Shown here: positions 8,336 through 16,708 of the stretch, one piece after another
How positions within the stretch are numbered: position 1 is the stretch's first letter
How the letters are laid out: every line of letters begins with the position of its first letter
Assembly (NCBI GenBank): GCA_011089965.1
Contig: JAANAU010000026.1
Coordinates: forward strand, 1-51,355
Origin: Magnetococcales bacterium
GTDB lineage: Bacteria; Pseudomonadota; Magnetococcia; Magnetococcales; Magnetaquicoccaceae
Direction of reading: 5' to 3'
Length of the DNA stretch: 51,355 nt
The notes under the pieces: generated by a model
The model's input: the letters and a program-made list of their open reading frames with translations, nothing else
Told to the model about the DNA's origin: nothing
Databases searched by the model: none
Translations under genes and position numbers: made by a program

Positions 8336-10134
8336 TGAACTTAGCTGATGCAGCCGGGTCAGCCCTTTCGTTTACGGGCAAGGGGTGGCGTCTGCGGGCG
8401 CAGACTTCCAACCTGCACCATCGATTGGCCCAGCAGGCCGGATTGCATGGGATGTTCGCAACGATCCTGGCAGATCGTGGTCTGACGGATCTCCAGGAGG
8501 TGGAACGCTTTTTACGCCCTTTGTTGAGTCATCTGGTCGATCCTTTGGGATTGAGCGACATGGACAAGGCTGTGGTACGCCTGGTCCAAATGGTGGAAAA
8601 TCACCAACCCTGCGCCATTTTCGGGGATTACGATGTGGACGGGGTGACCTCCTGTGCCCTGTTGTATCGATATTTTCAGGCATTGGGACAACCGCCACGC
8701 ATCTATATTCCAGACCGGCTCACCGAGGGCTATGGACCCAATGTCGCAGCCTTGCGTTCTCTGCGCAGCGCCGGAATCCAGGTTGTGATCACGGTCGATT
8801 GCGGCATCACCGCATATGACGCTTTGCAGGTGGCGGCTGAGATCGGTTTGGATGTGATTGTCACCGATCATCATCAGGCGCGTCCTGATCTGCCCATGGC
8901 CGTGGCAGTGGTCAATCCCAACCGGTTGGATGATCCGTTTCCTCACAAGGAGCTGGCAGGGGTCGGAGTGGCCTTTTATCTGGTGATGGCCCTGAATCGT
9001 GCGTTGCGGGAGCGGGGATGGTTCGGGCCTCGTACCGAACCGGATCTGAAGAGTCTGCTGGATCTGGTTGCGATTGGCACAATTGCCGATGTGGCCAGTC
9101 TGACCGGCCTGAATCGTTCGCTTGCGACCGTGGGGTTGCGGACCTTGGCCACAACCACCAAGGTTGGGCTGCATGCCTTGATGGAGATGGCTCGTTTGCG
9201 CGGCTCCATGAATGCCGGACAGATCGGTTTTCAGATTGGTCCGCGCATCAATGCCGGGGGCAGGCTGGGACAGGGGATCCTGGGGGCAGAGTTGTTGATG
9301 ACCGATGATCCGGCTTATGCCATGGAGATCGCCACGACCCTCGAAGAGTATAATCAGGAGCGTCAACAGGTAGAGCGCAAGATTTTGGCCGAGTCGGTCG
9401 ATCAGGTGGAAAGCCAGAGATTGGACCAGAAACGACGCGGCATGGTGGTGGCAGGGGAGGGGTGGCATCCCGGGGTGGTGGGGATCGTGGCTTCCCGGCT
9501 GGTGGAGCGTTATCATCGACCGGCGATTGTGATGGCCATGGATCATGCAGGCGGTGGCAAGGGGTCGGCCCGTTCGATTCCGGGAGTGGATCTGCTGGCT
9601 GCGGTCACGGCGTGTGCCGATACCCTGCTCGGTTATGGCGGACATCGCGCAGCAGCGGGGATGACCCTGGTTCCCGGCAAGCTGGATGCGCTCATGGAGG
9701 CATTTGATCAGGCTGTGCGTCTCAACAATCCTCCTGAACTGTTTCAACCCGTCTTGCGCGTGGATGGGGAGATCGCCCTGGATTGGATCGATCTGGAGTT
9801 GGGGGGACGGTTGGAGCGGTTGCAACCTTTTGGACGTGGCAACCCGGAACCGGTCTGGGTGGCACGCAATGTCCGGATTCTGGATCCACGCATCTTGCAG
9901 GAGCGTCATATTCGCTGTCTGTTGTTGGATCAGACCGACTCCACCCTGGATGCCATTGCCTTTGGCGTGCTGCCTGGTTCGTTGGGGCAGGGGTTGATGC
10001 AGGGTACAGCACGTCTGGATGTGGCCGGCACGGTGTCGATCAATCGATACAACAACCGCGAACGCATGCAGTTCATCATCAAGGATGCCCGACCCGCCCT
10101 TGGAGAGCCGCTCTGGCCCCACCTTGCCTTGTGA
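8332..10134 (+). CDS. recJ: Single-stranded-DNA-specific exonuclease RecJ
   Basis: 600 residues. A 5'-3' ssDNA exonuclease acting in RecF-pathway recombination and mismatch repair. DHH-family motifs are complete: FGDYDVDGVTS (Asp99, Asp101, Asp103), VDCGI (Asp156), and TDHHQ (Asp179-His180-His181). The C-terminal DHHA1 part has GGKGSARSIPGVDLL and YGGHRAAAGMTL, followed by the OB-like RecJ domain (about 470-590). ATG 8332 overlaps the upstream stop; a second ATG follows at 8335. It ends 5 nt from the convergent acpS stop, with no terminator between them, so the two transcripts may overlap. Confidence 0.97.
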   Translation: MMNLADAAGSALSFTGKGWRLRAQTSNLHHRLAQQAGLHGMFATILADRGLTDLQEVERFLRPLLSHLVDPLGLSDMDKAVVRLVQMVENHQPCAIFGDYDVDGVTSCALLYRYFQALGQPPRIYIPDRLTEGYGPNVAALRSLRSAGIQVVITVDCGITAYDALQVAAEIGLDVIVTDHHQARPDLPMAVAVVNPNRLDDPFPHKELAGVGVAFYLVMALNRALRERGWFGPRTEPDLKSLLDLVAIGTIADVASLTGLNRSLATVGLRTLATTTKVGLHALMEMARLRGSMNAGQIGFQIGPRINAGGRLGQGILGAELLMTDDPAYAMEIATTLEEYNQERQQVERKILAESVDQVESQRLDQKRRGMVVAGEGWHPGVVGIVASRLVERYHRPAIVMAMDHAGGGKGSARSIPGVDLLAAVTACADTLLGYGGHRAAAGMTLVPGKLDALMEAFDQAVRLNNPPELFQPVLRVDGEIALDWIDLELGGRLERLQPFGRGNPEPVWVARNVRILDPRILQERHIRCLLLDQTDSTLDAIAFGVLPGSLGQGLMQGTARLDVAGTVSINRYNNRERMQFIIKDARPALGEPLWPHLAL

Positions 10135-10139
10135 TCGGA

Positions 10140-10541
10140 TCAATACCCCTCAAGGATGACATACGCCAGGGCCATTTCCGCTTCATCGGCCAGTGAGAGA
10201 TGGATCCGGGTATGGGTGAGGTGGTGTGCGGCTGCCAGCGTATTCAGACGATCTGCTGCGCCACCGCACAGTGTGACCACCGGAGCGCCAGCCGGATCGT
10301 TGAGAATCTCGACATCCGTAAACCAGATCCCGTCGCGCATCCCGGTTCCCAATGCCTTGACCAGGGCCTCTTTGGCAGCAAACCGTTTGGCGAGGCAGCC
10401 GGCGATCCCGGCACGGCGTTGTTCACAAAGCTGTTGTTCTGCCGGGGTAAAGATGCGCGACAAAAAACGCTCCCGGTACTGATTCCGCAATCGATCCATG
10501 CGTGCGATCCCCACGCAATCGGTGCCAATGCCCAGGATCAC
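10140..10541 (-). CDS. acpS: Holo-[acyl-carrier-protein] synthase
   Basis: 133 residues, the usual length. It transfers the 4'-phosphopantetheine group from CoA to apo-ACP for fatty acid synthesis. The two Mg-binding signatures are present: [14 protein letters not shown] (Asp8) and [14 protein letters not shown] (Glu58, Lys62). The start overlaps the pdxJ stop by 4 bp. pdxJ-acpS adjacency is common in proteobacteria. It is the last gene of the long minus-strand run. Confidence 0.96.
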   Translation of the reverse strand: MILGIGTDCVGIARMDRLRNQYRERFLSRIFTPAEQQLCEQRRAGIAGCLAKRFAAKEALVKALGTGMRDGIWFTDVEILNDPAGAPVVTLCGGAADRLNTLAAAHHLTHTRIHLSLADEAEMALAYVILEGY

Positions 10542-11272
10542 ATCCGCGCTCCTGTCGCTTCACGCATCAGCCGTTTCATGTCACGCACGGCCAGATCCAT
10601 ACCGTCGAACAGGGCACGGGCAATGATGGCATGACCGATATTGAGTTCCTTGATCCCCTCAATGGCTGCCACCTCCTGAACATTGTGATAATGCAATCCA
10701 TGCCCGGCATGCACGGTCAAACCCAGACCCCGTGCCATGTTCGCTCCAAGACGCAACCGGTTCAACTCATCTTGCCGTTGGATGGGATTCCGGCTCTCCG
10801 CATAGGCACCGGTATGCAATTCGATGACGGGTGCTCCCACCTTGACGGCAGCGCGAATCTGTTCCGGATCCGGGTCAATGAACAAAGAGACTCGAATGCC
10901 AGCACTGCCGAGTTGATCAATGGCGGCTTGCAACAGATCCAGATTGGACAGAACGTCCAGTCCCCCTTCAGTCGTCAGTTCCGTACGTTTCTCGGGAACC
11001 AGACAGCAATCGGCGGGTTTCCATTGGCAGGCCAGGGTGATCATGGCCTCGGTGGCTGCCATCTCCAGATTGATTTTTGTCTGGATCGTCTCTTGCAACA
11101 GCACCACATCCCGTTCCTGTATATGACGCCGGTCTTCACGCAGATGGACGGTGATGCTGTCGGCACCTGCCCGTTCGGCCACCAGTGCAGCGGCCACTGG
11201 ATCCGGATAACGGCCACCGCGTGCCTGTCGCACCGTGGCCACATGATCCACATTCACGCCCAGTTTGATCAT
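10538..11272 (-). CDS. pdxJ: Pyridoxine 5'-phosphate synthase
   Basis: 244 residues. It condenses 1-deoxyxylulose 5-phosphate with 3-amino-2-oxopropyl phosphate, the PdxA product, to give pyridoxine 5'-phosphate. It is a TIM barrel with the hallmark N-terminus [17 protein letters not shown], then [13 protein letters not shown] near 40-52 and a C-terminal [11 protein letters not shown] phosphate/active-site motif. Both ends overlap neighbours by 4 bp: upstream cheD and downstream acpS. Translational coupling with a chemotaxis-type gene is unusual. pdxA lies 18 kb upstream in the same direction. Confidence 0.97.
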   Translation of the reverse strand: MIKLGVNVDHVATVRQARGGRYPDPVAAALVAERAGADSITVHLREDRRHIQERDVVLLQETIQTKINLEMAATEAMITLACQWKPADCCLVPEKRTELTTEGGLDVLSNLDLLQAAIDQLGSAGIRVSLFIDPDPEQIRAAVKVGAPVIELHTGAYAESRNPIQRQDELNRLRLGANMARGLGLTVHAGHGLHYHNVQEVAAIEGIKELNIGHAIIARALFDGMDLAVRDMKRLMREATGARM

Positions 11273-11808
11273 ACTGTTCCCCCTGACAAGGTTTCCAATC
11301 GGGCCAACTCCTGTGCCGACTTGCGGATGCGTTTGAGCTTGACCTCCCCGGTATCGGTCTGGAACACGATCTGTCTGGCCCAGGGTCCGCCCACATCCGA
11401 AGCCGTCAAATGCAGATGGCGGGTACGTATGAACTCCATGGCCGTATCGATATTGCGTTTGCCCATGTTCAATAGGGGTGTGGCTGCCAGAGCGGCTTCC
11501 GTGCTGAACATCATGCCACCGCCAAACAGTTTCACCTCCAGCTCGTGACGCACCACCCCTTTCTGGTCAAACCAGGCCAGCATGAACTCCAGAGAACATC
11601 GGACATGATCCCCCAGTTCCCGGCAGATCTTCAGTCCGGCTCTGGCCCCAACGCACTCATGGCTGGGTTTGCGGCCATGACAGATCGCACCCTGCCTGAG
11701 ACGGGGATGAAAAAGGGTCACGGATACGCACGAACCGAGAATGGTATGCACCTCAACGGCACTGGTGCTGACATACAACTCACCCGGGTCAAGCCGAATG
11801 ATTTCCAT
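11269..11808 (-). CDS. cheD: Chemoreceptor glutamine deamidase CheD
   Basis: 179 residues from ATG 11808, which has GAGGA at 11817-11821 with 8-nt spacing. An earlier TTG (11823) would overlap the upstream stop. CheD deamidates receptor glutamines and also binds CheC, stimulating its CheY-P phosphatase activity. From this start the catalytic residues fall at Thr22, Cys27 ([12 protein letters not shown]) and His44 (AICHGRKP), close to the numbering of Thermotoga CheD. The segment KLFGGGMMF is a family landmark. A CheC homologue lies directly upstream, fitting the CheC-CheD pairing, but no receptor gene is in the window. Its stop overlaps the pdxJ start by 4 bp. Confidence 0.92.
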   Translation of the reverse strand: MEIIRLDPGELYVSTSAVEVHTILGSCVSVTLFHPRLRQGAICHGRKPSHECVGARAGLKICRELGDHVRCSLEFMLAWFDQKGVVRHELEVKLFGGGMMFSTEAALAATPLLNMGKRNIDTAMEFIRTRHLHLTASDVGGPWARQIVFQTDTGEVKLKRIRKSAQELARLETLSGGTV

Positions 11809-11816
11809 GATTCCGG

Positions 11817-11821
11817 TCCTC
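11817..11821 (-). promoter_or_regulatory. Ribosome binding site deciding the cheD start
   Basis: GAGGA on the minus strand, 8 nt before ATG 11808. It lies across the stop codon of the upstream CheC-like gene, consistent with translational coupling. Confidence 0.6.
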
Positions 11822-12470
11822 AATTCAGCGCTTGTTCCGCAAGAAAACGGTCAATCCCGGATTTCAGAAGAGGCAATCCCTGGCCATCCATCCAGGTCAA
11901 CAACGAACCCGACACATTCTTTTCCAATAATGTGAAATCAACCCTCAATAACAACAGGTTGCGTTCTTCCGGTCCCGCATCCGCCAAAGTCAGATAGTCG
12001 GGCAGATTTTCGGATGCACCCCGAAAAAAGATCGGTTTCTCTCCGGCAATTTCGGTTGCAAACAGCATGCTCAACGAACTGGCACAGGTATAGAGCAACA
12101 CCTCGCCAGTCAGTTCCATCGATTCTGCGGTCATTTGGGAAGCCATCTCCTCTGGCACCGCATCCCCGCACAGGGCATCGACAAAGTGGCCCAGATCGTC
12201 AGCACGGACCAACAGCACAGCCAATCCCGGGATGGCATGGTCTTCAGAAAAAATCATTTGATAACGCATGCCCACCAGACCGATGGCCTGACCATAGAGT
12301 TCGTGTATAAAATGTCCAACAGACTGTTCCGGCAGCATGGAGAAGACAGGGACCGACAGGACGATTTCCGCATCGACCATTTCGCTCAAGGTCGCAGCGG
12401 TCATGCCAAAGCTGATATTGAAGAACTCTTTGAACGCATCTTCTTCGATATCATTCAACAGAGGCAACAT
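11820..12470 (-). CDS. CheC-family CheY-P phosphatase homologue (copy 1)
   Basis: 216 residues from ATG 12470; a TTG at 12476 is also open, but alignment with the paralogue at 19450 favours the ATG. CheC/CheX/FliY proteins dephosphorylate CheY-P through paired E-x-x-N motifs. The first motif is intact (DAFKEFFN, Glu15 and Asn18). In the second (MELTGEVLL) Glu119 is kept but the Asn position is Gly122, so only one active site may work. Residues about 40-100 and 165-215 look family-specific. It lies 18 nt after the REC-MBL-cNMP gene and just before cheD, its usual partner. Possible target: the phospho-receivers of this cluster. Confidence 0.82.
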   Translation of the reverse strand: MLPLLNDIEEDAFKEFFNISFGMTAATLSEMVDAEIVLSVPVFSMLPEQSVGHFIHELYGQAIGLVGMRYQMIFSEDHAIPGLAVLLVRADDLGHFVDALCGDAVPEEMASQMTAESMELTGEVLLYTCASSLSMLFATEIAGEKPIFFRGASENLPDYLTLADAGPEERNLLLLRVDFTLLEKNVSGSLLTWMDGQGLPLLKSGIDRFLAEQALN

Positions 12471-12488
12471 ATCCAATTCGCCTGCCAG

Positions 12489-15149
12489 TCAGGAGGAGTG
12501 GGACAAACGTGCCCGCTTTTGGGCAATCTCCAGCATCTTCCAATGGATGATGGGTGCATCCATCAGCCCGGACCAGTGGATGCGCAGCAATTCACCAGCT
12601 TCGGCCATGCGGAAACGAAACGGGCCAGAGGGCTGTTGCAGGTATTCCCGTTCTCCGAAGAAGTGGCCCGGTTCAATGGTCTCTTGAATCCTGCCGTCCG
12701 GCCACTCCATGGCCACCGCACCTTTGACCACCATCCAGAGGGAGACCGAGGAAGGATGCGGTTCAATCCAATCGTCCTTCTCAACGGAGGTGCGTTCCAG
12801 GGATTGGGCCACCCTGGCCAGGAAATTGAAGGAGGTCTGTTCTCCGAACAGCCAGGTGTGGCGGAGAAAACGGACCTTTTCCAGAATGTTCACCAGTTTG
12901 CCGTACAGTCCGCAGTTCTCCAGAAACATCCGGAACATGCGGATCGGAATGCGCAAGACCGCGCTGTGCGAGATGGCGCGGTAACTCCCCTGGTCCTTTT
13001 CGATCTCTGGAAAGATCAGTTGCAGACCCATGAAAGAGCCAAAACCCAGATGGTACAGAATTCCAAAATCGGCATCCAGATAGACCACGTCACCCGAGAC
13101 GGTCATTTCCACGCAATCGTTCTGTTCCCCTTCCCAGCGAATGAACGATCCGGCATTGTATTGGGTGATCGGGCCATTGATCAGCATGCGGATGTTGTCA
13201 TCCGAGGTTTCCGGGAAGAGTTCCCTGAGGTAATGAAAGCTCCGTTGCCGACGATAATCCTGATCGCCGGGAATCAGGATATCCAGAGCGCCAAAGGTGG
13301 AGACGGAACCGATCTCCATCTCTTCGGTGGTCAGATTGCGGGCCAGATGGGCCAGCATCAGCCGTTTTGAGGGATCGCCGCGAAAATCCTGGGCCATGCC
13401 ATGGATCATGCCGCCTCCGATATCCAGTTTTTTGAGATCGGCAGGCAGACGGTAATTCTCCTTGATGCGTTGAATGCCCTCCAGGTCAACCGCAAACGGA
13501 CCAGGAGAGGCCATGCGATCCAGAACGGCAAACGAGGTCAGATCGGTCCAGTGGCCATAGGAGCGGTAGCCGTCTTCGGCCAGGGCACGGAACAGCAACA
13601 AAGCGGTTTCCACCGGATGGGGCGAATAGATCGGCTTGACTTCCAACCCGCCAACCTGGTTCCAGACATCAAATTCCAGATCGTGAATTTCAAAGAACTG
13701 TTCAAATTTCTCTTCGCCAAAGGACATGAGGGCGGCAAACTTTTTGGCCACCGAAGAGCGGACCATGGGGGTGGCAAAATATTTCAAGCGCCGGTCGGTC
13801 TGAATCAGGGCCGGCAACCCGGCAAAGTGATCGTCATGGGCATGGGTATGGAAGATTCCTTCGACTTCGCTGATATCGATGCCCAGAGCACTCAAGACGT
13901 TGAGAACACCCGGAATGGCGTCGATCAGATAGAGTCGTCCCTGAAACATCAGCATGCTGCTCATGCTGGGGCGTTCCGGATCCCATCCATCCCCTTCACC
14001 GGTATGCAACACCGCGAAATAGTGACGCTGAATCCGGTGGAAACCAAGAGGATAGGGGGATTTGTAAACCGTATCCTTGGGCAGGTTCAGATCCACATCC
14101 GCCGTTTGTTCGCGAAAGGTGAAACGGAACTGATTGAACCCGGTCCTCTGGACAAAAACCCCGTTGCGGATCTCCCTGGGATGATCGGTGACGATCAGGG
14201 TATCGAGGAACTCCGATGGTTCGCGGATCTTGCCAAAGGCAAATTGCAGTTTGATCCGCATCATCATGTCGGTAGTGGCTTCATCGAGTCCGGTTTGCAG
14301 CAACTCCTCGCGTGACAGCCCATAGTTGCCCCGATGGATATAGGCCAGTTGGGAGGTGACCTGATCCTCGGCCCCGATGAGCATGGGTTTGATGCCGGTA
14401 TTGTTGGGATGGTTGGGGATGATCATCCCCTGGCGGTAGAGCATCTGGAGGACCGGAAACTCGGCCATGTTGGAAAATCCCCCATTCTGCACCAACAGAT
14501 CCGAGAGCAGAATGATGTTGGGACCGGTCTCGAAACTGACGCCGTTCTTGATCGCCGGGGCGTTCAGTCCCTTTTGCATCAACAGTTTGACCACCTCTGC
14601 CGGACAACCGCACAGGATATGCAGCCCGGCTTCGGGAATTTGCAGCCAATAGACCCCGGGGCCAATCTGAAGGGTCAAGAGATTGCCCATGGTGGAACGC
14701 AGAATTTCTTGGGCTTTTTCCAGTTCGCGGGTACGTTCCTGGACCTGTTGTTCCAGCAGACGGCTCTGGTCTGCCAAGGCCAGATGGGTGCGCAACCGGA
14801 CCCGGAGGATGGCCGGATTGACCGGTTTGAAGATATAATCCACGGCACCCATGGCAAAACCGGCGGCCTCGTCACCGATCTGATCCAGGGCCGTGACGAA
14901 AATGACCGGAATATGGCGGGTGACGGGATTCTCTTTGAGCCGTCCACACACCTCGAAGCCGTCCATGCCCGGCATCATCACATCCAACAGGATCAGATCG
15001 GGTTGCGGATCTGTGGCAGCGCGTTGCAGGGCCTGTTCTCCGTTTTTGGCCACCACGGTTTTGTAATGATCCCGCAACAAGCCGGTCATCACGTCCAGAT
15101 TCGATTTTTCGTCATCGACAATCAGGATTCTGCCTTGTCTTTCTTGCAT
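12489..15149 (-). CDS. REC - unknown domain - metallo-beta-lactamase fold - two cNMP-binding-like domains
   Basis: 886 residues. Residues 1-125 are a CheY-like receiver (ILIVDDEKSN; phospho-acceptor Asp56 in LILLDVMMPGMDG; Lys108 in FKPV), then a short coiled coil (128-150). Residues 155-350 form a domain I do not recognise (CGCPAEVVKLLMQKG, IIPNHPNNTG). Residues 370-640 are a metallo-beta-lactamase fold: GRLYLIDAIPG, the metal motif HTHAHDDHFAG (His436, His438, Asp440, His441), a likely third His511 in SPHPVET, and Asp629 in LIPGDQD. Residues 650-765 and 770-875 look like two cyclic-nucleotide-binding beta-rolls (SGDVVYLDADFG; VVKGAVAMEW and GHFFGEREYL). Inferred: a phosphorylation-controlled cytoplasmic hydrolase or diiron sensor with nucleotide input. 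Substrate unknown. There is no signal peptide. Confidence 0.8.
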   Translation of the reverse strand: MQERQGRILIVDDEKSNLDVMTGLLRDHYKTVVAKNGEQALQRAATDPQPDLILLDVMMPGMDGFEVCGRLKENPVTRHIPVIFVTALDQIGDEAAGFAMGAVDYIFKPVNPAILRVRLRTHLALADQSRLLEQQVQERTRELEKAQEILRSTMGNLLTLQIGPGVYWLQIPEAGLHILCGCPAEVVKLLMQKGLNAPAIKNGVSFETGPNIILLSDLLVQNGGFSNMAEFPVLQMLYRQGMIIPNHPNNTGIKPMLIGAEDQVTSQLAYIHRGNYGLSREELLQTGLDEATTDMMMRIKLQFAFGKIREPSEFLDTLIVTDHPREIRNGVFVQRTGFNQFRFTFREQTADVDLNLPKDTVYKSPYPLGFHRIQRHYFAVLHTGEGDGWDPERPSMSSMLMFQGRLYLIDAIPGVLNVLSALGIDISEVEGIFHTHAHDDHFAGLPALIQTDRRLKYFATPMVRSSVAKKFAALMSFGEEKFEQFFEIHDLEFDVWNQVGGLEVKPIYSPHPVETALLLFRALAEDGYRSYGHWTDLTSFAVLDRMASPGPFAVDLEGIQRIKENYRLPADLKKLDIGGGMIHGMAQDFRGDPSKRLMLAHLARNLTTEEMEIGSVSTFGALDILIPGDQDYRRQRSFHYLRELFPETSDDNIRMLINGPITQYNAGSFIRWEGEQNDCVEMTVSGDVVYLDADFGILYHLGFGSFMGLQLIFPEIEKDQGSYRAISHSAVLRIPIRMFRMFLENCGLYGKLVNILEKVRFLRHTWLFGEQTSFNFLARVAQSLERTSVEKDDWIEPHPSSVSLWMVVKGAVAMEWPDGRIQETIEPGHFFGEREYLQQPSGPFRFRMAEAGELLRIHWSGLMDAPIIHWKMLEIAQKRARLSHSS

Positions 15150-15178
15150 GGTCCCAACTCTTCAGCCTGGTGGCGGTG

Positions 15179-16708
15179 TCAAACGTTTTGGCCTTGATAT
15201 TCTTTCCAAATCTCCAACACCTTGCGACGAATTTCAGGAAACGGCGTATCCTTGCGCACGGTGTATCTGGCACCCATGGCCAGACAGATGCTCCACTTTT
15301 CCCGATCCATCGATGAGGTCAGCATGATCACGCACGCTTTGGGATCCAAAGTCAGGATGGCTTGCAGCGTATCGATGCCATTCATGATCGGCATTTCGAT
15401 GTCACAGATGACCACATCCGGGCGTGCGGCTTCATAACGTTCCAGCCCATCGCGGCCATTTGCCGCCTCACCAACCCACTCGAACCCTTCTTCTGCAAAG
15501 GCTTTGCCATACATCAGACGCAGGGCGTGATCGTCGTCGATCAACAGCAGCCGCAAAGGCCGACCTCCAGCCAGACGAGCAGGCATCAAAACTTCAAGAT
15601 CGGTCCCGGACGCTTCGGGATCGCACGGCAGAAAACAGGTGAAGATCGCCCCGCGTTCGGCATGGTTGGCCACAACGATTTCACCATGATGCGCATCCAC
15701 GATGCTTTTGACAATGGACAGTCCCAATCCCGTGCTTTTTTCTTGTGATGTCGGACGGGTACTCAATTTATGGAAAGCTTCAAAGAGTCGATCCCGCTCG
15801 ATATCCGGAATCCCTGGACCTTGATCGATCACTTGCAGGTACAAACGGGCGTTGGCACTCCCGGCCCTGACCGTCACGGTGGAGCCAGCCGGGGTGAACT
15901 TGATGGCATTGCCGATCAAATTGTCGATCACCTGGGAGAGGCGGTCCGGATCCAGCAAGGTTGGTGGGGTGGGGGTCAGTGTGGTGTTGATTTCAACCCT
16001 TTTCTGGCGGGCGGTGAAGTGCAGGATCTCGATCCGTTCGCGTACCAGATCGGCCAGATCGCAGTTGCGCCTTTCCAGGACGAACTGACCGCTCTCAATG
16101 GTGGTGACATCCAGAAGATCGTGGATCAACTGGAGCATTTGACCGGCCACATCATGGATGGTTTGCAGGAAATGGCGTTTTTCCTGCTCGCTCAGATGCA
16201 TGTTGAGCAGAATTTCACTCAGTCCGCTGATGGAGTTGAGCGGGTTGCGCAGGTCATGGGCAGCAATGCCGAGAAAGCGGTTCTTGAGGGCATTCAGCTC
16301 CAGAAGATGTTTGTGTTGCCGTTGCAATGCCAGATGGGTTTGAATGCGCGCCAGGGCCACTGCCGGACTGAAGGGTTTGCGAATGAAATCCACGGCCCCG
16401 ACTGCCAATCCTCGGGTTTCGTCCTCTTCGGACTCGCGGCCTGTAATGAAAATGATGGGGATGGCCGAGGTGGCGGGATCCAGCTTCAGAAGACGGCATA
16501 CCTCGAAACCGTTGATATCCGGCATCACGATATCCAGCAGGATCAGGTCTGGCAAAGGAGACACTTTGGCCCGTTTCAGAGCCTGTTCACCATTTTTGGC
16601 CACCACGGTTTTGCAATCGTTGGCCAGCAGTCCGACCAGGACATCGATGTTGGTGGTTTCGTCGTCCACAATCAGGACTTTGGCTTGTTCTTCACTCATG
16701 CGGGTCAC
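15179..16708 (-). CDS. REC-HisKA-HATPase-REC hybrid histidine kinase
   Basis: 509 residues from GTG 16708, whose codon overlaps the upstream TGA; ATG 16699 is the alternative. It has an N-terminal receiver ([10 protein letters not shown], Asp59 in LILLDIVMP), a HisKA helix with His151 ([13 protein letters not shown]), a HATPase ([27 protein letters not shown]) and a second receiver ([23 protein letters not shown]). It has no membrane segment or PAS domain, so it is a soluble kinase whose input is likely phosphorylation of the N-terminal receiver by another kinase, perhaps the 909-aa kinase just upstream. The C-terminal receiver lies next to the kinase core and could accept or compete for phosphoryl groups. 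Confidence 0.9.
   Translation of the reverse strand: MTRMSEEQAKVLIVDDETTNIDVLVGLLANDCKTVVAKNGEQALKRAKVSPLPDLILLDIVMPDINGFEVCRLLKLDPATSAIPIIFITGRESEEDETRGLAVGAVDFIRKPFSPAVALARIQTHLALQRQHKHLLELNALKNRFLGIAAHDLRNPLNSISGLSEILLNMHLSEQEKRHFLQTIHDVAGQMLQLIHDLLDVTTIESGQFVLERRNCDLADLVRERIEILHFTARQKRVEINTTLTPTPPTLLDPDRLSQVIDNLIGNAIKFTPAGSTVTVRAGSANARLYLQVIDQGPGIPDIERDRLFEAFHKLSTRPTSQEKSTGLGLSIVKSIVDAHHGEIVVANHAERGAIFTCFLPCDPEASGTDLEVLMPARLAGGRPLRLLLIDDDHALRLMYGKAFAEEGFEWVGEAANGRDGLERYEAARPDVVICDIEMPIMNGIDTLQAILTLDPKACVIMLTSSMDREKWSICLAMGARYTVRKDTPFPEIRRKVLEIWKEYQGQNV

Noticed and set aside
12489-15149. Antibiotic-resistance metallo-beta-lactamase
   Set aside because: There is no signal peptide, and the fold is fused to a receiver and cNMP-like domains, so a beta-lactam-hydrolysing role is unlikely.
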